Made by a program: the position numbers and the translations under genes | NCBI RefSeq assembly: GCF_021021555.1 | Contig: NZ_JAINWA010000001.1 | Span: 124,001 to 188,000 of the forward strand | Direction of reading: 5' to 3' | DNA length: 64,000 nt | From: Teretinema zuelzerae | GTDB taxonomy: Bacteria; Spirochaetota; Spirochaetia; Treponematales; Treponemataceae | Shown here: piece after piece, positions 22,231 to 31,034 of the stretch | Layout of the letters: each line of letters begins with the position of its first letter | Numbering within the stretch: the first letter of the stretch is position 1 | The notes under the pieces: model-generated | The model's input: the letters and a program-made list of their open reading frames with translations, nothing else | Database searches by the model: none | What the model was told of the DNA's origin: nothing

Positions 22231-24192
22231 ATGGCGCTGACCCTAACTGAAAAGATATTACAATCTCATCTTGTAGACGAGAATGCAAAACTTCCGCCCC
22301 GGGGAGAAGAAATCGCAATCCGCATCGATCAAACGCTGACCCAGGACGCCACTGGAACTATGGCGTATCTTCAATTCGAAACAATCGGACTGGACAGGGT
22401 GAGAACAGAGCTTTCGGTATCGTATATCGATCACAACACTCTTCAGGAAGATTATAAAAATATGGACGACCATCGATACCTTCAGAGCGTCGCCGCTAAA
22501 TACGGATTATGGTTTTCCCGCGCCGGAAACGGCATCTGCCATCAGGTGCATCTGGAAAGATTCGGCATTCCGGGGAAAACCCTCCTCGGATCCGACTCGC
22601 ACACCCCTACCGGCGGCGGACTTGGCATGATCGCGATCGGAGCCGGCGGACTCGATGTTGCAGTTGCAATGGGAGGAGGAGCCTTCCATCTTTCAATGCC
22701 TAAGGTGTTCGGCGTAAAACTTGCCGGAGCCCTCCAGGGAGGAGCCTCCGCCAAAGACATCATTCTCGAAGTTTTGAGAAGGGAAACAGTCAAGGGCGGA
22801 GTGGGAAGCATTTACGAGTATTTCGGCCCGGGCGTGGCAGGACTTACCGTCACGCAACGATCGACTATCACCAATATGGGAGCCGAGTTGGGCGCCACAT
22901 GCAGCATATTTCCATCAGACGAAGCCACGAAACGGTTTCTGGAAGGCATGGGAAGAGGCTCGGACTATCACGAACTATCAGCCGACGAAGGCGCAGTGTA
23001 TGATAAGATAATCGAAATCGATCTATCGGCACTCGTTCCGATGGCAGCGCAGCCCCACTCTCCCGACGCGGTGATTCCTGTACGCGAGATCGCCGGAAAA
23101 AAGGTGACCCAGGTTGCCATCGGGTCCTGCACGAACAGTTCGCTCGCGGATCTGACCGCGGTGGCCGCTATCGTAAAGGGAAAACACATCGCGCCCGGAG
23201 TTGAAGCGGGGATCTCGCCCGGAAGCCGCCAAACCTTGATGCTCGCCGAGAAAAGCGGAGTTCTTGGAGAACTCATACGCGCAGGATTCAGAATCCTGGA
23301 AAGCGCTTGCGGACCCTGCATTGGAATGGGATTCGCTCCTAATTCAGAGGGCGTTTCGCTGCGGACATTCAACAGAAACTTCAAAGGAAGATCCGGAACG
23401 CCCGACGCTCAAGTGTATCTGGTTTCTCCAGAGACAGCAGCCGCGGCCGCGATCACCGGAGTCATAGCCGATCCGGCTGATTTCGCCGACAGTCTTAAAA
23501 ACAACGCGGGACTCTATTCCGTAAACGATCCCGCTCTGATAAAAGACGACAGCATGCTTATCGCTCCCCTGCCCCTCGAGCAGGCCCTGCGGACTGACAT
23601 TATCAGAGGACCGAACATCAAACCCTGTCCGGCGACTCCTGCTCTTCCTGATTCGCTGATTCTTCCGATTCTTCTGAAAACAGGAGACAATGTTTCGACC
23701 GACGATATTATGCCAGCCGGCGCGAAAGTTCTGCCGCTCCGCTCCAACATACCTGAAATTTCGAAATTCACCTTTGCCCGCCTTGATGCGGATTTTTACT
23801 CCCGGGCAAAAGACGCAGCAGGCTGTTTCGTATTAGGCGGAGAAAACTATGGACAGGGCTCGTCGCGGGAACACGCGGCCTTAGCGCCCATGTACCTCGG
23901 CGTTCGGGCTGTGCTGGTAAAATCCTTTGCCCGCATTCATAAGGCGAATCTTATCAACTACGGCATCATCCCCCTCGTCCTTGCCGATCCTTCGATGCAT
24001 GAAAAACTCGGCCAAAACGATGTTCTTCGTTTCGAATCGATCCGCCATTCGCTTGAAAAGGGAACCGATTTTGTATTGACCCGCGAATCGGACGGAATGA
24101 AGATTATTGCGCGCAATGATCTGGATGAACGATCCAGAAAGATATTATTGTGCGGAGGCCTGGCCGCCTGGACGAAGTCCGGAGGGCAATAA
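22231..24192 (+). CDS. Aconitate hydratase
   Basis: 653 residues; converts citrate to isocitrate via a [4Fe-4S] cluster. The cluster Cys residues are in AIGSCTNSSLADL and in SACGPCIGMGF. Other marks are GICHQVHLERFGIPGKTLLG, GSDSHTPTGGGLGM and the C-terminal swivel domain GENYGQGSSREHAALAPMYL with ARIHKANLINYG. The size fits the shorter aconitase family of bacteria rather than the 900-residue AcnA. CAGGAGAG precedes the ATG. T. pallidum lacks a TCA cycle, so this gene suggests a less reduced treponeme. A relative (homoaconitase or isopropylmalate isomerase) is less likely because both domains are on one chain. Confidence 0.92.
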   Translation: MALTLTEKILQSHLVDENAKLPPRGEEIAIRIDQTLTQDATGTMAYLQFETIGLDRVRTELSVSYIDHNTLQEDYKNMDDHRYLQSVAAKYGLWFSRAGNGICHQVHLERFGIPGKTLLGSDSHTPTGGGLGMIAIGAGGLDVAVAMGGGAFHLSMPKVFGVKLAGALQGGASAKDIILEVLRRETVKGGVGSIYEYFGPGVAGLTVTQRSTITNMGAELGATCSIFPSDEATKRFLEGMGRGSDYHELSADEGAVYDKIIEIDLSALVPMAAQPHSPDAVIPVREIAGKKVTQVAIGSCTNSSLADLTAVAAIVKGKHIAPGVEAGISPGSRQTLMLAEKSGVLGELIRAGFRILESACGPCIGMGFAPNSEGVSLRTFNRNFKGRSGTPDAQVYLVSPETAAAAAITGVIADPADFADSLKNNAGLYSVNDPALIKDDSMLIAPLPLEQALRTDIIRGPNIKPCPATPALPDSLILPILLKTGDNVSTDDIMPAGAKVLPLRSNIPEISKFTFARLDADFYSRAKDAAGCFVLGGENYGQGSSREHAALAPMYLGVRAVLVKSFARIHKANLINYGIIPLVLADPSMHEKLGQNDVLRFESIRHSLEKGTDFVLTRESDGMKIIARNDLDERSRKILLCGGLAAWTKSGGQ

Positions 24193-24207
24193 CCGGGGGA
24201 CGGAAAA

Positions 24208-25497
24208 ATGGAAATACCTTTCCTGCGGGATCATGCAAGACACTCGACTCCTGTTCGCGATCCCGTCTGGAAAGATATTCCGTTGACTCCTGAATTGCAG
24301 GATATAGTCAGATCCGAACCGTTTTTGCGGCTCTACCGCATCCGCCAGCTCGGTCCTACCGAATTGGTCTATCCCGGCGCGACTCATACCAGAGCGGCGC
24401 ATTCTCTCGGCGTATATAATCTGGCACTTCGAATGTTGCATAAAATGAGCGACCAGGAAACTGATTTCGCTGTTTCCGAGACTTCCTGCCGTTCGTTTCT
24501 CATTGCCGCTCTTCTGCATGATTTGGGACATTTTCCCTATACGCACTCCTTAAAAGAGCTCCCGCTGGAAGATCATGAAGCGCTGACGGCTCGTGCGATC
24601 CTGCAAGAACCCCTGTATACTCTCATCAAGCGATTCGGCGCGTCGCCTGAAACCGCGGCCGCGATAGTGGATCATTCGATTCATCCGGACGACACAGATA
24701 CCGAAGTGCATTTTTTCAGGAAACTTCTTTCGGGCGTGCTTGATCCGGATAAGCTCGACTATCTCAATAGAGACGCGCTGTATTGCGGAGTCCCCTACGG
24801 AATGCAAGACACCGATTTCGTCTTATCGAAGGTGCAATTTGACAAGCGCTACGGAATTGCAATCGATTCAAGCGCGATCATGTCCATCGAAAACATCCTT
24901 TTCTCGAAGTACCTGATGTACCGATCGGTGTATTGGCATCGACAGGTCAGAATAGCCACCGCAATGATGAAAAAAGCCCTATGGCACGGATTATCAAACA
25001 AATCGATCGCAGGGGAGGACTTGTATCGGCTGGATGATTCGGGTCTTTTTTCTTTTATGAATACCGTGGGAGGGATTCCTTTTTCTATCGCCGAAAAAGT
25101 CAGGAACCGCCGTTTTTACAAAATCCTGGGTGAGTTCAAATTCGAATCTTCCGAACAGGGCATGGGCGCGCTGGAGGATTTGCACGCCAGAACCGAAGCC
25201 GAAACCGCGGCGGCAGAATACCTAAGCCGACTAACAGGCACTCCTATCGCATCTGAAGACGTACTCATAGATATACCGGAACGAATATCATTTGAAAGCG
25301 ATTTGCATATACTCGACGAAAACTGTTCATTCAGCGCCAGCACGACCGTATTCAATCCCGCAATAGTCGGCAATTTTACACGTTCGCTTCGAATGGCGAG
25401 ACTTGCGATTAATCCGGACGCCTTCGATGCCATGGGAGGCCGATTCCCGGAGCCCGAGAACCTTGCGCGATGCATCGGCGTGGGTTACACTAAATAA
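24208..25497 (+). CDS. HD-domain phosphohydrolase (dGTPase/SAMHD1-like)
   Basis: 429 residues. The N-terminal HD core shows FLRLYRIRQLGPTELVYPGA, THTRAAHSLGVYNLALRML, ALLHDLGHFPYTHS and later DPDKLDYLNRDALYCGVPYG, i.e. the H...HD...D metal set of the dGTP triphosphohydrolase/SAMHD1-like family. No membrane helix or signal peptide. It starts 15 bases after the aconitase stop with a G-rich ribosome site. It is probably a nucleotide phosphohydrolase; the substrate cannot be read from sequence. Confidence 0.85.
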   Translation: MEIPFLRDHARHSTPVRDPVWKDIPLTPELQDIVRSEPFLRLYRIRQLGPTELVYPGATHTRAAHSLGVYNLALRMLHKMSDQETDFAVSETSCRSFLIAALLHDLGHFPYTHSLKELPLEDHEALTARAILQEPLYTLIKRFGASPETAAAIVDHSIHPDDTDTEVHFFRKLLSGVLDPDKLDYLNRDALYCGVPYGMQDTDFVLSKVQFDKRYGIAIDSSAIMSIENILFSKYLMYRSVYWHRQVRIATAMMKKALWHGLSNKSIAGEDLYRLDDSGLFSFMNTVGGIPFSIAEKVRNRRFYKILGEFKFESSEQGMGALEDLHARTEAETAAAEYLSRLTGTPIASEDVLIDIPERISFESDLHILDENCSFSASTTVFNPAIVGNFTRSLRMARLAINPDAFDAMGGRFPEPENLARCIGVGYTK

Positions 25498-25528
25498 AGG
25501 AATAAAAAACAAAGGTCGGAGGGGCCCA

Positions 25529-26242
25529 ATGAATGTGCACAATGTAATGGAAGAATTCGTTTATAGCGAGGTTAACAGCCTATTCGATACAGCGCACGAG
25601 AACAAGGCACCCTGGCTAACTTGCAATTGCAATCAGTGCAGGCTGGATACGATTTGCTATGTACTCAATAGAATTACTCCAAAATACATCAAATCGGGCA
25701 GAGGACTTGCCCATACTCAACAGGACGATTCGATCGATAAGGCGCAGCTTGCCGCCGATATAAACCGGATTGCCATCGAAGGCATGAAACAGGTTCTTTC
25801 CACCCAGCGTCCTCATCAAAGAGATGCTTCAGACCTGCCGGAAACCCCGGTATTCAATTTTCCTACTTTTGTGGGAAGGATCATCGACGGAGCAACTTTC
25901 GAGCCCCTCAAGAATATTACTGTATTGCTGCTTATCAACGGAAAAAAAGCGGACTCCATAGATTCCTCGTGGGAAAACCCCTACGCAATTTCGAGCCATA
26001 CCCCCGGGACCTTTACCTTTTGGGTTAAACCGATAGCCAGCAAAGCCGAAGGCATAAAAAAAGTTTTTCCTTTTGAGATAAAAGTGGCCGAGCCGGGATA
26101 CGATCCTCTTTCATATTTTTTTGAAATAGGCATGACAAGCGAGTCTGTTTTACGAACAGCATACTCGGCAGAACATGCGTATGTGTTGCCGGATCTGCAT
26201 CTATTTCCCGCTGGCAATGAGCTTGAATCCATGCAGGATTGA
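25529..26242 (+). CDS. ComFB-domain protein with C-terminal beta-sandwich
   Basis: 237 residues from the ATG at 25529, preceded by GGAGGGG. Residues 1-~85 match the late-competence ComFB domain: VHNVMEEFVYSEVNSLFDTA, CNCNQCRLDTICYVLNRITP and KYIKSGRG, with the Cys pair expected for metal binding. ComFB proteins are now linked to nucleotide second-messenger binding. The rest (FVGRIIDGATFEPLKNITVL, then FEIKVAEPGYDPLSYFFEIG) looks like a carboxypeptidase-regulatory-type or transthyretin-like beta-sandwich. This pairing is unusual. No export signal, so it is cytoplasmic. Confidence 0.78.
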   Translation: MNVHNVMEEFVYSEVNSLFDTAHENKAPWLTCNCNQCRLDTICYVLNRITPKYIKSGRGLAHTQQDDSIDKAQLAADINRIAIEGMKQVLSTQRPHQRDASDLPETPVFNFPTFVGRIIDGATFEPLKNITVLLLINGKKADSIDSSWENPYAISSHTPGTFTFWVKPIASKAEGIKKVFPFEIKVAEPGYDPLSYFFEIGMTSESVLRTAYSAEHAYVLPDLHLFPAGNELESMQD

Positions 26243-26279
26243 CCGATACAAGCCGTAGCAGCCCGGATTCGGTCCCGCA

Positions 26280-26308
26280 TTGACAGGATGGGCTGTTTTC
26301 TTTATAGT
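26280..26308 (+). promoter_or_regulatory. Promoter of the tRNA-Pro/tRNA-Arg pair
   Basis: TTGACA (26280-26285), 17 bases, TATAGT (26303-26308), 10 bases before the mature tRNA-Pro 5' end. Near-perfect sigma-70 match and the right distance for a stable-RNA promoter. Confidence 0.75.
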
Positions 26309-26318
26309 GTCTGAATCA

Positions 26319-26391
26319 CGGGATGTAGCCTAGAGGCTAAGGCGTCTGGTTTGGGACCAGAAGATCGGAGGTTCAACTCCTCTCATCCCGA
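26319..26391 (+). tRNA. tRNA-Pro (anticodon TGG)
   Basis: Acceptor CGGGATG pairs with CATCCCG. D arm GCC...GGC, anticodon stem TCTGG/CCAGA with loop TTTGGGA (TGG), T arm GGAGG-TTCAACT-CCTCT and discriminator A. The C1-G72 pair is typical of tRNA-Pro. CCA is not encoded. Confidence 0.96.
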
Positions 26392-26399
26392 TTACGCTT

Positions 26400-26473
26400 G
26401 GGATCGTAGCTCATCCGGATAGAGCAACTGCCTTCTAAGCAGTAGGTAGGGGGTTCGAGTCCCTCCGGTCCCG
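26400..26473 (+). tRNA. tRNA-Arg (anticodon TCT)
   Basis: Acceptor GGGATCG pairs with CGGTCCC (one T-G), D arm GCTC...GAGC, anticodon stem ACTGC/GCAGT with loop CTTCTAA (TCT), T arm with loop TTCGAGT and discriminator G. It lies eight bases after tRNA-Pro, so both are probably cut from one precursor. CCA is not encoded; a T-run follows. Confidence 0.95.
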
Positions 26474-26479
26474 CAATTT

Positions 26480-26508
26480 TTTATAAAATACCGAAAATAT
26501 GCTATACT
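26480..26508 (+). promoter_or_regulatory. Candidate promoter of the uridine-kinase-like gene
   Basis: TTTATA (26480-26485), 17 bases, TATACT (26503-26508), 46 bases before the ATG at 26555, which has an AGGAG ribosome site. Confidence 0.5.
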
Positions 26509-26554
26509 GGATTAATAGCCGCTTGCTGCTAGTACTATAATCCAGGAGTCGCAT

Positions 26555-28210
26555 ATGTTCAGCATCACCTTTCCGGACGGAACGTGTACCGAATTTTCTT
26601 CCCCGATAACCGGGCAAACGCTCATCCCGTATTTCGAACCCCTACCCGCTCCGCTTGTAGCCATGCGCGTAAACAACGAATTGTACTCCCTCAATCGATG
26701 CATAGACGTAAAAGCAAGAGTCGAGCCGGTTACAAGCGCGACAACCGAAGGATCGAATGTATCCAGAAGAACGTTGTGCCTCGTACTCGCTGCCGCTTCT
26801 CGCGAGCTCTTTCCGGAGCTCAGGCTGGTAATCGGCCATAGTCTGGGCTACGGTTATTACTATACGCTGGAATCTGCAAACTCCGATTTTAATTACGCAG
26901 AAGATCTGAAAAAAATCGAACACAGAATGAAAGAAATGATTCGGGAAAATATCCCGGTCGAAACGCAGTATGTATCCTATGAGGAAGCCCTGGATCTGTT
27001 TAGGGACAGCAACCAGACAGATACATGGAAGCTCCTCTGTCATATCAGCAAACCGCGGATGCTCATCAATAAGCTGAACAACTACCGCGATCTCTATTTC
27101 CAGCCTCTTCTTCCTTCGACAGGGCTGCTTTCGGTGTTCGAATTGCGCAGATACGGCGAAGGATTTCTGTTACGGTTCCCGCCCACATCGCATCCCAACG
27201 AATTGGCGAAATTCGAAGACATCCCCGAGCTATTCGAGGTGTACCGCCAGTCCAAAAAATGGGGAAAGCTGGTCAAGGTGTCTTCCGTCGGCGAACTCAA
27301 CGAGCTTGTCGAAAAACGGAAGGTGAAGGATTATGTCGAAGTCACCGAGACTAAGCAAAACAAAACGCTTGCCGAAATAGCCGATAAAATCGCGGAAAGT
27401 TCTTCGGTAAAAGTTGTGTTGATAGCAGGCCCTTCCAGTTCGGGAAAAACAACTACCTCAAAAAAACTTTCAATGCAGCTTAGGGTTCTCGGATACGAAC
27501 CGACCGTCATCAGCCTCGACGACTATTATCGGGGAGTCGCGAATACCCCCCTGGACGAAGAGGGAAAGCCGGATTTCGAGTGTCTGGAGGCGCTGGACAT
27601 TGAACTTCTCAACGAACTGCTGATGAAGCTGTTCAACGGCGAAGAAGTGGAGCTTCCCGGCTTCGATTTCAAAACAGGAACGCGAAAATTCACCGGCAGG
27701 CGGCTCAAGATGAACTCCCGCTCATTGCTCATTCTCGAAGGAATTCACGGATTGAACGATAAGCTGACTCCTCTCGTTCCGCAGGAATACATATACCGGA
27801 TTTATCTCTCGGCGCTTACGCCGCTCAATCTCGACGATCATAACCGCATCCCCACTTCGGACAACCGGCTATTGCGGAGAATCGTCCGCGACGCGCAATT
27901 CCGCGGAAAGGGAGCTGCTGGAACAATCGCGATGTGGAGCAGCGTCCAACGCGGTGAACGGCTGCATATTTTCCCGTATCAGGACAAAGCGAACGTGATG
28001 TTCAATACGGCGCTGGACTATGAATTGTCGGTTCTGAAGGTCTATGCAGAGCCTCTGTTGCGCGCGGTCCGACCGACGGAAAGCGAGTACACGGAAGCTT
28101 CCAGACTGCTCACCTTCCTGAATAATTTCTCGCCGATTCCGCCCTCTTATGTTCCCGGCCAGTCTATAATCAGAGAGTTCATCGGCGACAGCGATTTCAA
28201 GTATTCGTGA
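26555..28210 (+). CDS. Uridine-kinase-like P-loop protein with TGS/ThrRS-like N-terminus
   Basis: 551 residues. The first ~60 residues resemble a TGS domain (MFSITFPDGTCTEFSSPITG), and ~70-200 resemble the editing-associated region next to it in threonyl-tRNA synthetase (LVIGHSLGYGYYYTLESANS). The kinase domain starts at about 285: VVLIAGPSSSGKTTTSKKLS (Walker A), VISLDDYYRGVANTPLDEEG, LLILEGIHGLND and RLLRRIVRDAQFRGKG, all typical of uridine kinase/phosphoribulokinase relatives. Such fusions are widespread in anaerobes and are annotated as nucleoside kinase; the reaction is probably phosphorylation of uridine or a related nucleoside. AGGAG lies eight bases before the ATG. Confidence 0.82.
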   Translation: MFSITFPDGTCTEFSSPITGQTLIPYFEPLPAPLVAMRVNNELYSLNRCIDVKARVEPVTSATTEGSNVSRRTLCLVLAAASRELFPELRLVIGHSLGYGYYYTLESANSDFNYAEDLKKIEHRMKEMIRENIPVETQYVSYEEALDLFRDSNQTDTWKLLCHISKPRMLINKLNNYRDLYFQPLLPSTGLLSVFELRRYGEGFLLRFPPTSHPNELAKFEDIPELFEVYRQSKKWGKLVKVSSVGELNELVEKRKVKDYVEVTETKQNKTLAEIADKIAESSSVKVVLIAGPSSSGKTTTSKKLSMQLRVLGYEPTVISLDDYYRGVANTPLDEEGKPDFECLEALDIELLNELLMKLFNGEEVELPGFDFKTGTRKFTGRRLKMNSRSLLILEGIHGLNDKLTPLVPQEYIYRIYLSALTPLNLDDHNRIPTSDNRLLRRIVRDAQFRGKGAAGTIAMWSSVQRGERLHIFPYQDKANVMFNTALDYELSVLKVYAEPLLRAVRPTESEYTEASRLLTFLNNFSPIPPSYVPGQSIIREFIGDSDFKYS

Positions 28211-28218
28211 TCGGAGAG

Positions 28219-28245
28219 GCAGACGGGGAATCAATCCCTGTCTGC
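28219..28245. terminator. Hairpin between the convergent kinase and fliJ ends
   Basis: GCAGACGGGGA, loop ATCAA, TCCCTGTCTGC: an 11-bp stem with one wobble, placed across the fliJ stop. There is no clear U-tract on either strand, so it may be a weak bidirectional terminator or a 3'-end stabiliser. Confidence 0.45.
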
Positions 28246-28662
28246 ACGCTTGGAAGAAGTCAGATCGTCAAGCATGGATGCTTCTTCAGACAAATAGTCC
28301 TTTCTCCACTCGGCTTGCTTTTTATCCTTTAATTTTTCCAATACCTGGCGGTCGCGCGACGCTAATGTGAACTCCTCTCGAGCTCTTTCCAGAACAAGTT
28401 CCGCCGCCGCGAGTTCTTCGAAGAGTTCTTCCTTGCGCTGATCCAGACGAAAAACATATCGTTCAATGGCGATAAGATCTTCCACTGCAACGGTTTCTCC
28501 GCGGGATGTCGACGCTTGAACGCGTTTTCTCGCGACATCGTCCAGGAGGGCTTGAACGGCATCGCGATGAGACAAAGCCTTGCCTAATTGAAGTTCAGCC
28601 TGTTTTTCCCTGAACTGGCGCAGATCGAACAGTTTATTCAGGGAAAACTCGAAACGTTTCAT
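28231..28662 (-). CDS. fliJ: Flagellar export chaperone FliJ
   Basis: 143 residues, coiled coil throughout, opening MKRFEFSLNKLFDLRQFREK as in the FliJ family. FliJ is the stalk-like subunit of the type III flagellar export ATPase and escorts substrates. Its ATG directly touches the fliI stop (28662), the normal order fliI-fliJ. It is the last gene of the 22-kb minus-strand block. Confidence 0.88.
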   Translation of the reverse strand: MKRFEFSLNKLFDLRQFREKQAELQLGKALSHRDAVQALLDDVARKRVQASTSRGETVAVEDLIAIERYVFRLDQRKEELFEELAAAELVLERAREEFTLASRDRQVLEKLKDKKQAEWRKDYLSEEASMLDDLTSSKRADRD

Positions 28663-30080
28663 CAGTCTTCCCAGTCGCTCTGATCATACGCCTGAGCGGA
28701 TTCTGAGGATTGAACGTACTTTTGAGAAGCGCCCGGACCATGAAGAGTTTTTTCGTCGTCCGGGATTTGCATGGAAGAAACAGCCCCCAAACGATTAAGC
28801 GTGTCGAGGATCGGGGCGGGATCGGATACTTCCTGCGTTAGAAAACCTTCAATATTGGAATGATTGGATATCGCTTCGTCGATCGAGGGATTCGAACCCT
28901 TTTGATAGGCGCCGACGTTTATCATGTCTTCGGATTCAGCGTAGATGGCCATCATTCGCCTGATGTAACCGACGGCCTTTCTGGTGACCGGCCCGGAGAC
29001 CCGGTTGGCGAGACGAGAAATGCTGGCGAGAACATCGATCGCCGGATAATGGTATTTCTGGGCAAGTTTTCTGCTTAAAATGATGTGGCCGTCCAAAATA
29101 CCGCGGACTGTATCGGATATGGGTTCGTCCATGTCGTCGCCGTCGACTAATACGGTGTAGAACCCGGTTATGCTGCCCTTGTCGGAAGTACCGCTGCGTT
29201 CCAATAAGCGAGGAAGCGTTTCGAAAACGCTGGGCGTATATCCGCGGGTAGCTGGCGGTTCGCCGATCGCGAGGCCGATCTCCCGCTGGGCTTTAGCGAA
29301 ACGGGTTACCGAGTCGAACATAAGCATGACGTCCTTCCCCTGATCGCGGAAGTATTCTGCGATAGCGGTGGCAACGTACGCACCGCGAATTCTTGCGACG
29401 GGAGACTGGTCCGAGGTTGCCATCACGACGACGGATCTTTTCAAGCCTTCGGGGCCCAAATCGTTTTCGATGAAATCGACCACTTCCCTTCCGCGTTCGC
29501 CGATCAGCGCAATCACGTTGATGTCAGCGTTCGTGTTTCGCGAAATCATTCCAAGCAGGGTGGATTTGCCGACGCCGGAACCGGCGAATATGCCCAAACG
29601 CTGGCCTCTGCCGACGGCAAGGAGGCCGTCTATTGCGCGGACGCCGGTGACGATCCGATCCGAAATCGGGCGCCGCTTCATCGGGTCGGGAGGAGAGGCG
29701 ATAACCGGATATCGTAGGGACGATACGATCTCGTCGCCCTGATCGGCCGCTTTTCCCATAGCATTGAGCACGCGGCCGAGAAGCATATTGCCTACCGGAA
29801 CCGTCAGAACGGAGCCGCTGGCGGTAACCTTGCATCCTACTTCGATGCCCTGGATATCGTCGTAGCTCATAAGTTGAACAGTCGTACCGTCGAGTCCGAC
29901 GACTTCGGCAAAGACGGGATCGTTGCCGCGCGATAAATGGATGAGGCAAACCTCTCCGATTACGGCCTGCGGGCCGCGGCTTTCAAGAAGCATTCCCTTC
30001 ACGCGTATGATAGAGCCTGTGTACTTGATGGGATCTGCTTCTTCCACCGCTTCGACGTACTTATTGAATAAATCGATCAT
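28662..30080 (-). CDS. fliI: Flagellum-specific ATPase FliI
   Basis: 472 residues. Walker A GIFAGSGVGKSTLLGMISRN, then IALIGERGREVVDFIE, VMLMFDSVTRFAKAQREIGL and GEPPATRGYTPSVFETLPRL are FliI/F1-beta signatures. It drives export of axial flagellar proteins at the cytoplasmic face of the basal body. The C-terminal ~30 residues are an extra Gln/Ser-rich tail. It starts six bases after fliH. Confidence 0.96.
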   Translation of the reverse strand: MIDLFNKYVEAVEEADPIKYTGSIIRVKGMLLESRGPQAVIGEVCLIHLSRGNDPVFAEVVGLDGTTVQLMSYDDIQGIEVGCKVTASGSVLTVPVGNMLLGRVLNAMGKAADQGDEIVSSLRYPVIASPPDPMKRRPISDRIVTGVRAIDGLLAVGRGQRLGIFAGSGVGKSTLLGMISRNTNADINVIALIGERGREVVDFIENDLGPEGLKRSVVVMATSDQSPVARIRGAYVATAIAEYFRDQGKDVMLMFDSVTRFAKAQREIGLAIGEPPATRGYTPSVFETLPRLLERSGTSDKGSITGFYTVLVDGDDMDEPISDTVRGILDGHIILSRKLAQKYHYPAIDVLASISRLANRVSGPVTRKAVGYIRRMMAIYAESEDMINVGAYQKGSNPSIDEAISNHSNIEGFLTQEVSDPAPILDTLNRLGAVSSMQIPDDEKTLHGPGASQKYVQSSESAQAYDQSDWED

Positions 30081-30086
30081 CGGCCC

Positions 30087-31022
30087 TTAATCCTGAGTTA
30101 CCGGATTCGCCGTTTTCACCCGGGTGCGGATGGGAGAGACTTCCAGAATCCGCTGTTCGATTTCATTGAGCTGGCTGGAAATTCTCGCGTCTATCGCGCC
30201 GAAATCCGTCTCTATTACGCATCCGCCGCGATCCACGGTCGTATCCTCTACAACGGTTATATTCTTGACGTTCTCGGCGCTTGAAAGGAAATCCTTGATA
30301 TGCTGGGTCGTCATGGCGACATCGGCCAAATTAACGCGTATGATCACGTCTCCGCGTCCCTTCACCTTGCGCAAAGCCTGGACCACGTTAGAAACGACGA
30401 TATTCCGCTGATTCTCGGAAATGACTTTCACTATTTTTCGCGTCATCATTAAAACTAAATCGACGATCTGCTGCTCGGTTTCGGAGAGAATCTCCTGGCG
30501 TTTGTCCATCATTCGTTCAATAATCGTATGAAGGCGATCGGTCAAACGTTCCGCTTCGAGGTTTCCTTCCTTGAATCCCGCTTCCTGGCCGCTTGCGAAG
30601 CCGTCCTTATAGCCGTCCTTCAGCTGAGCGTCTTTTTTCATCTCTGCTTCGGCGATTATCTCTCTGGCCCGCTTCTCGGCTTGCGCTATTATGGAGTCGG
30701 CTTCATCCTGCGCCTGGCGTTTAATAATTTGCGCCTGGTCGGTCTTTCTCTTTACCTCGTCGAAAGCAGCTTTCTCGGCTTCTTTAAGGATTTCTTCCGA
30801 ACGGGATTGAGCTTCCGCCAGCATGGCTTGCTTGTCGCGTTCGAATTCCATTCTGAAGTGTTCGGCTTCGCGCCTCAGATCGTCGGCGGTGGGACCCTCG
30901 TATATCGGTTCTTCCGGACTTTCTTCAACCGGCTCTTCCACGACGAATTTACGGGCAAGCTGCAGTTGCACGTGTTCATTGCTTACCTTTATTTCATTCG
31001 GCCGAAAAACTGTTTTTGCCAT
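30087..31022 (-). CDS. fliH: Flagellar assembly protein FliH
   Basis: 311 residues. A long charged coiled coil (about 45-170) with KDGYKDGFASGQEAGFKEGN (Gly-repeat typical of FliH) leads into the C-terminal domain (VDLVLMMTRKIVKVISENQR, RGGCVIETDFGAIDARISSQ). FliH regulates the FliI ATPase. It lies 12 bases after fliG in the conserved order fliF-G-H-I-J. Confidence 0.93.
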   Translation of the reverse strand: MAKTVFRPNEIKVSNEHVQLQLARKFVVEEPVEESPEEPIYEGPTADDLRREAEHFRMEFERDKQAMLAEAQSRSEEILKEAEKAAFDEVKRKTDQAQIIKRQAQDEADSIIAQAEKRAREIIAEAEMKKDAQLKDGYKDGFASGQEAGFKEGNLEAERLTDRLHTIIERMMDKRQEILSETEQQIVDLVLMMTRKIVKVISENQRNIVVSNVVQALRKVKGRGDVIIRVNLADVAMTTQHIKDFLSSAENVKNITVVEDTTVDRGGCVIETDFGAIDARISSQLNEIEQRILEVSPIRTRVKTANPVTQD

Positions 31023-31034
31023 TATCTACCACCG

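Noticed and set aside
26243-26560. Possible further RNA gene around the tRNA pair
   Set aside because: Apart from the promoter, the two tRNAs and the next promoter, I see no other fold or conserved motif.
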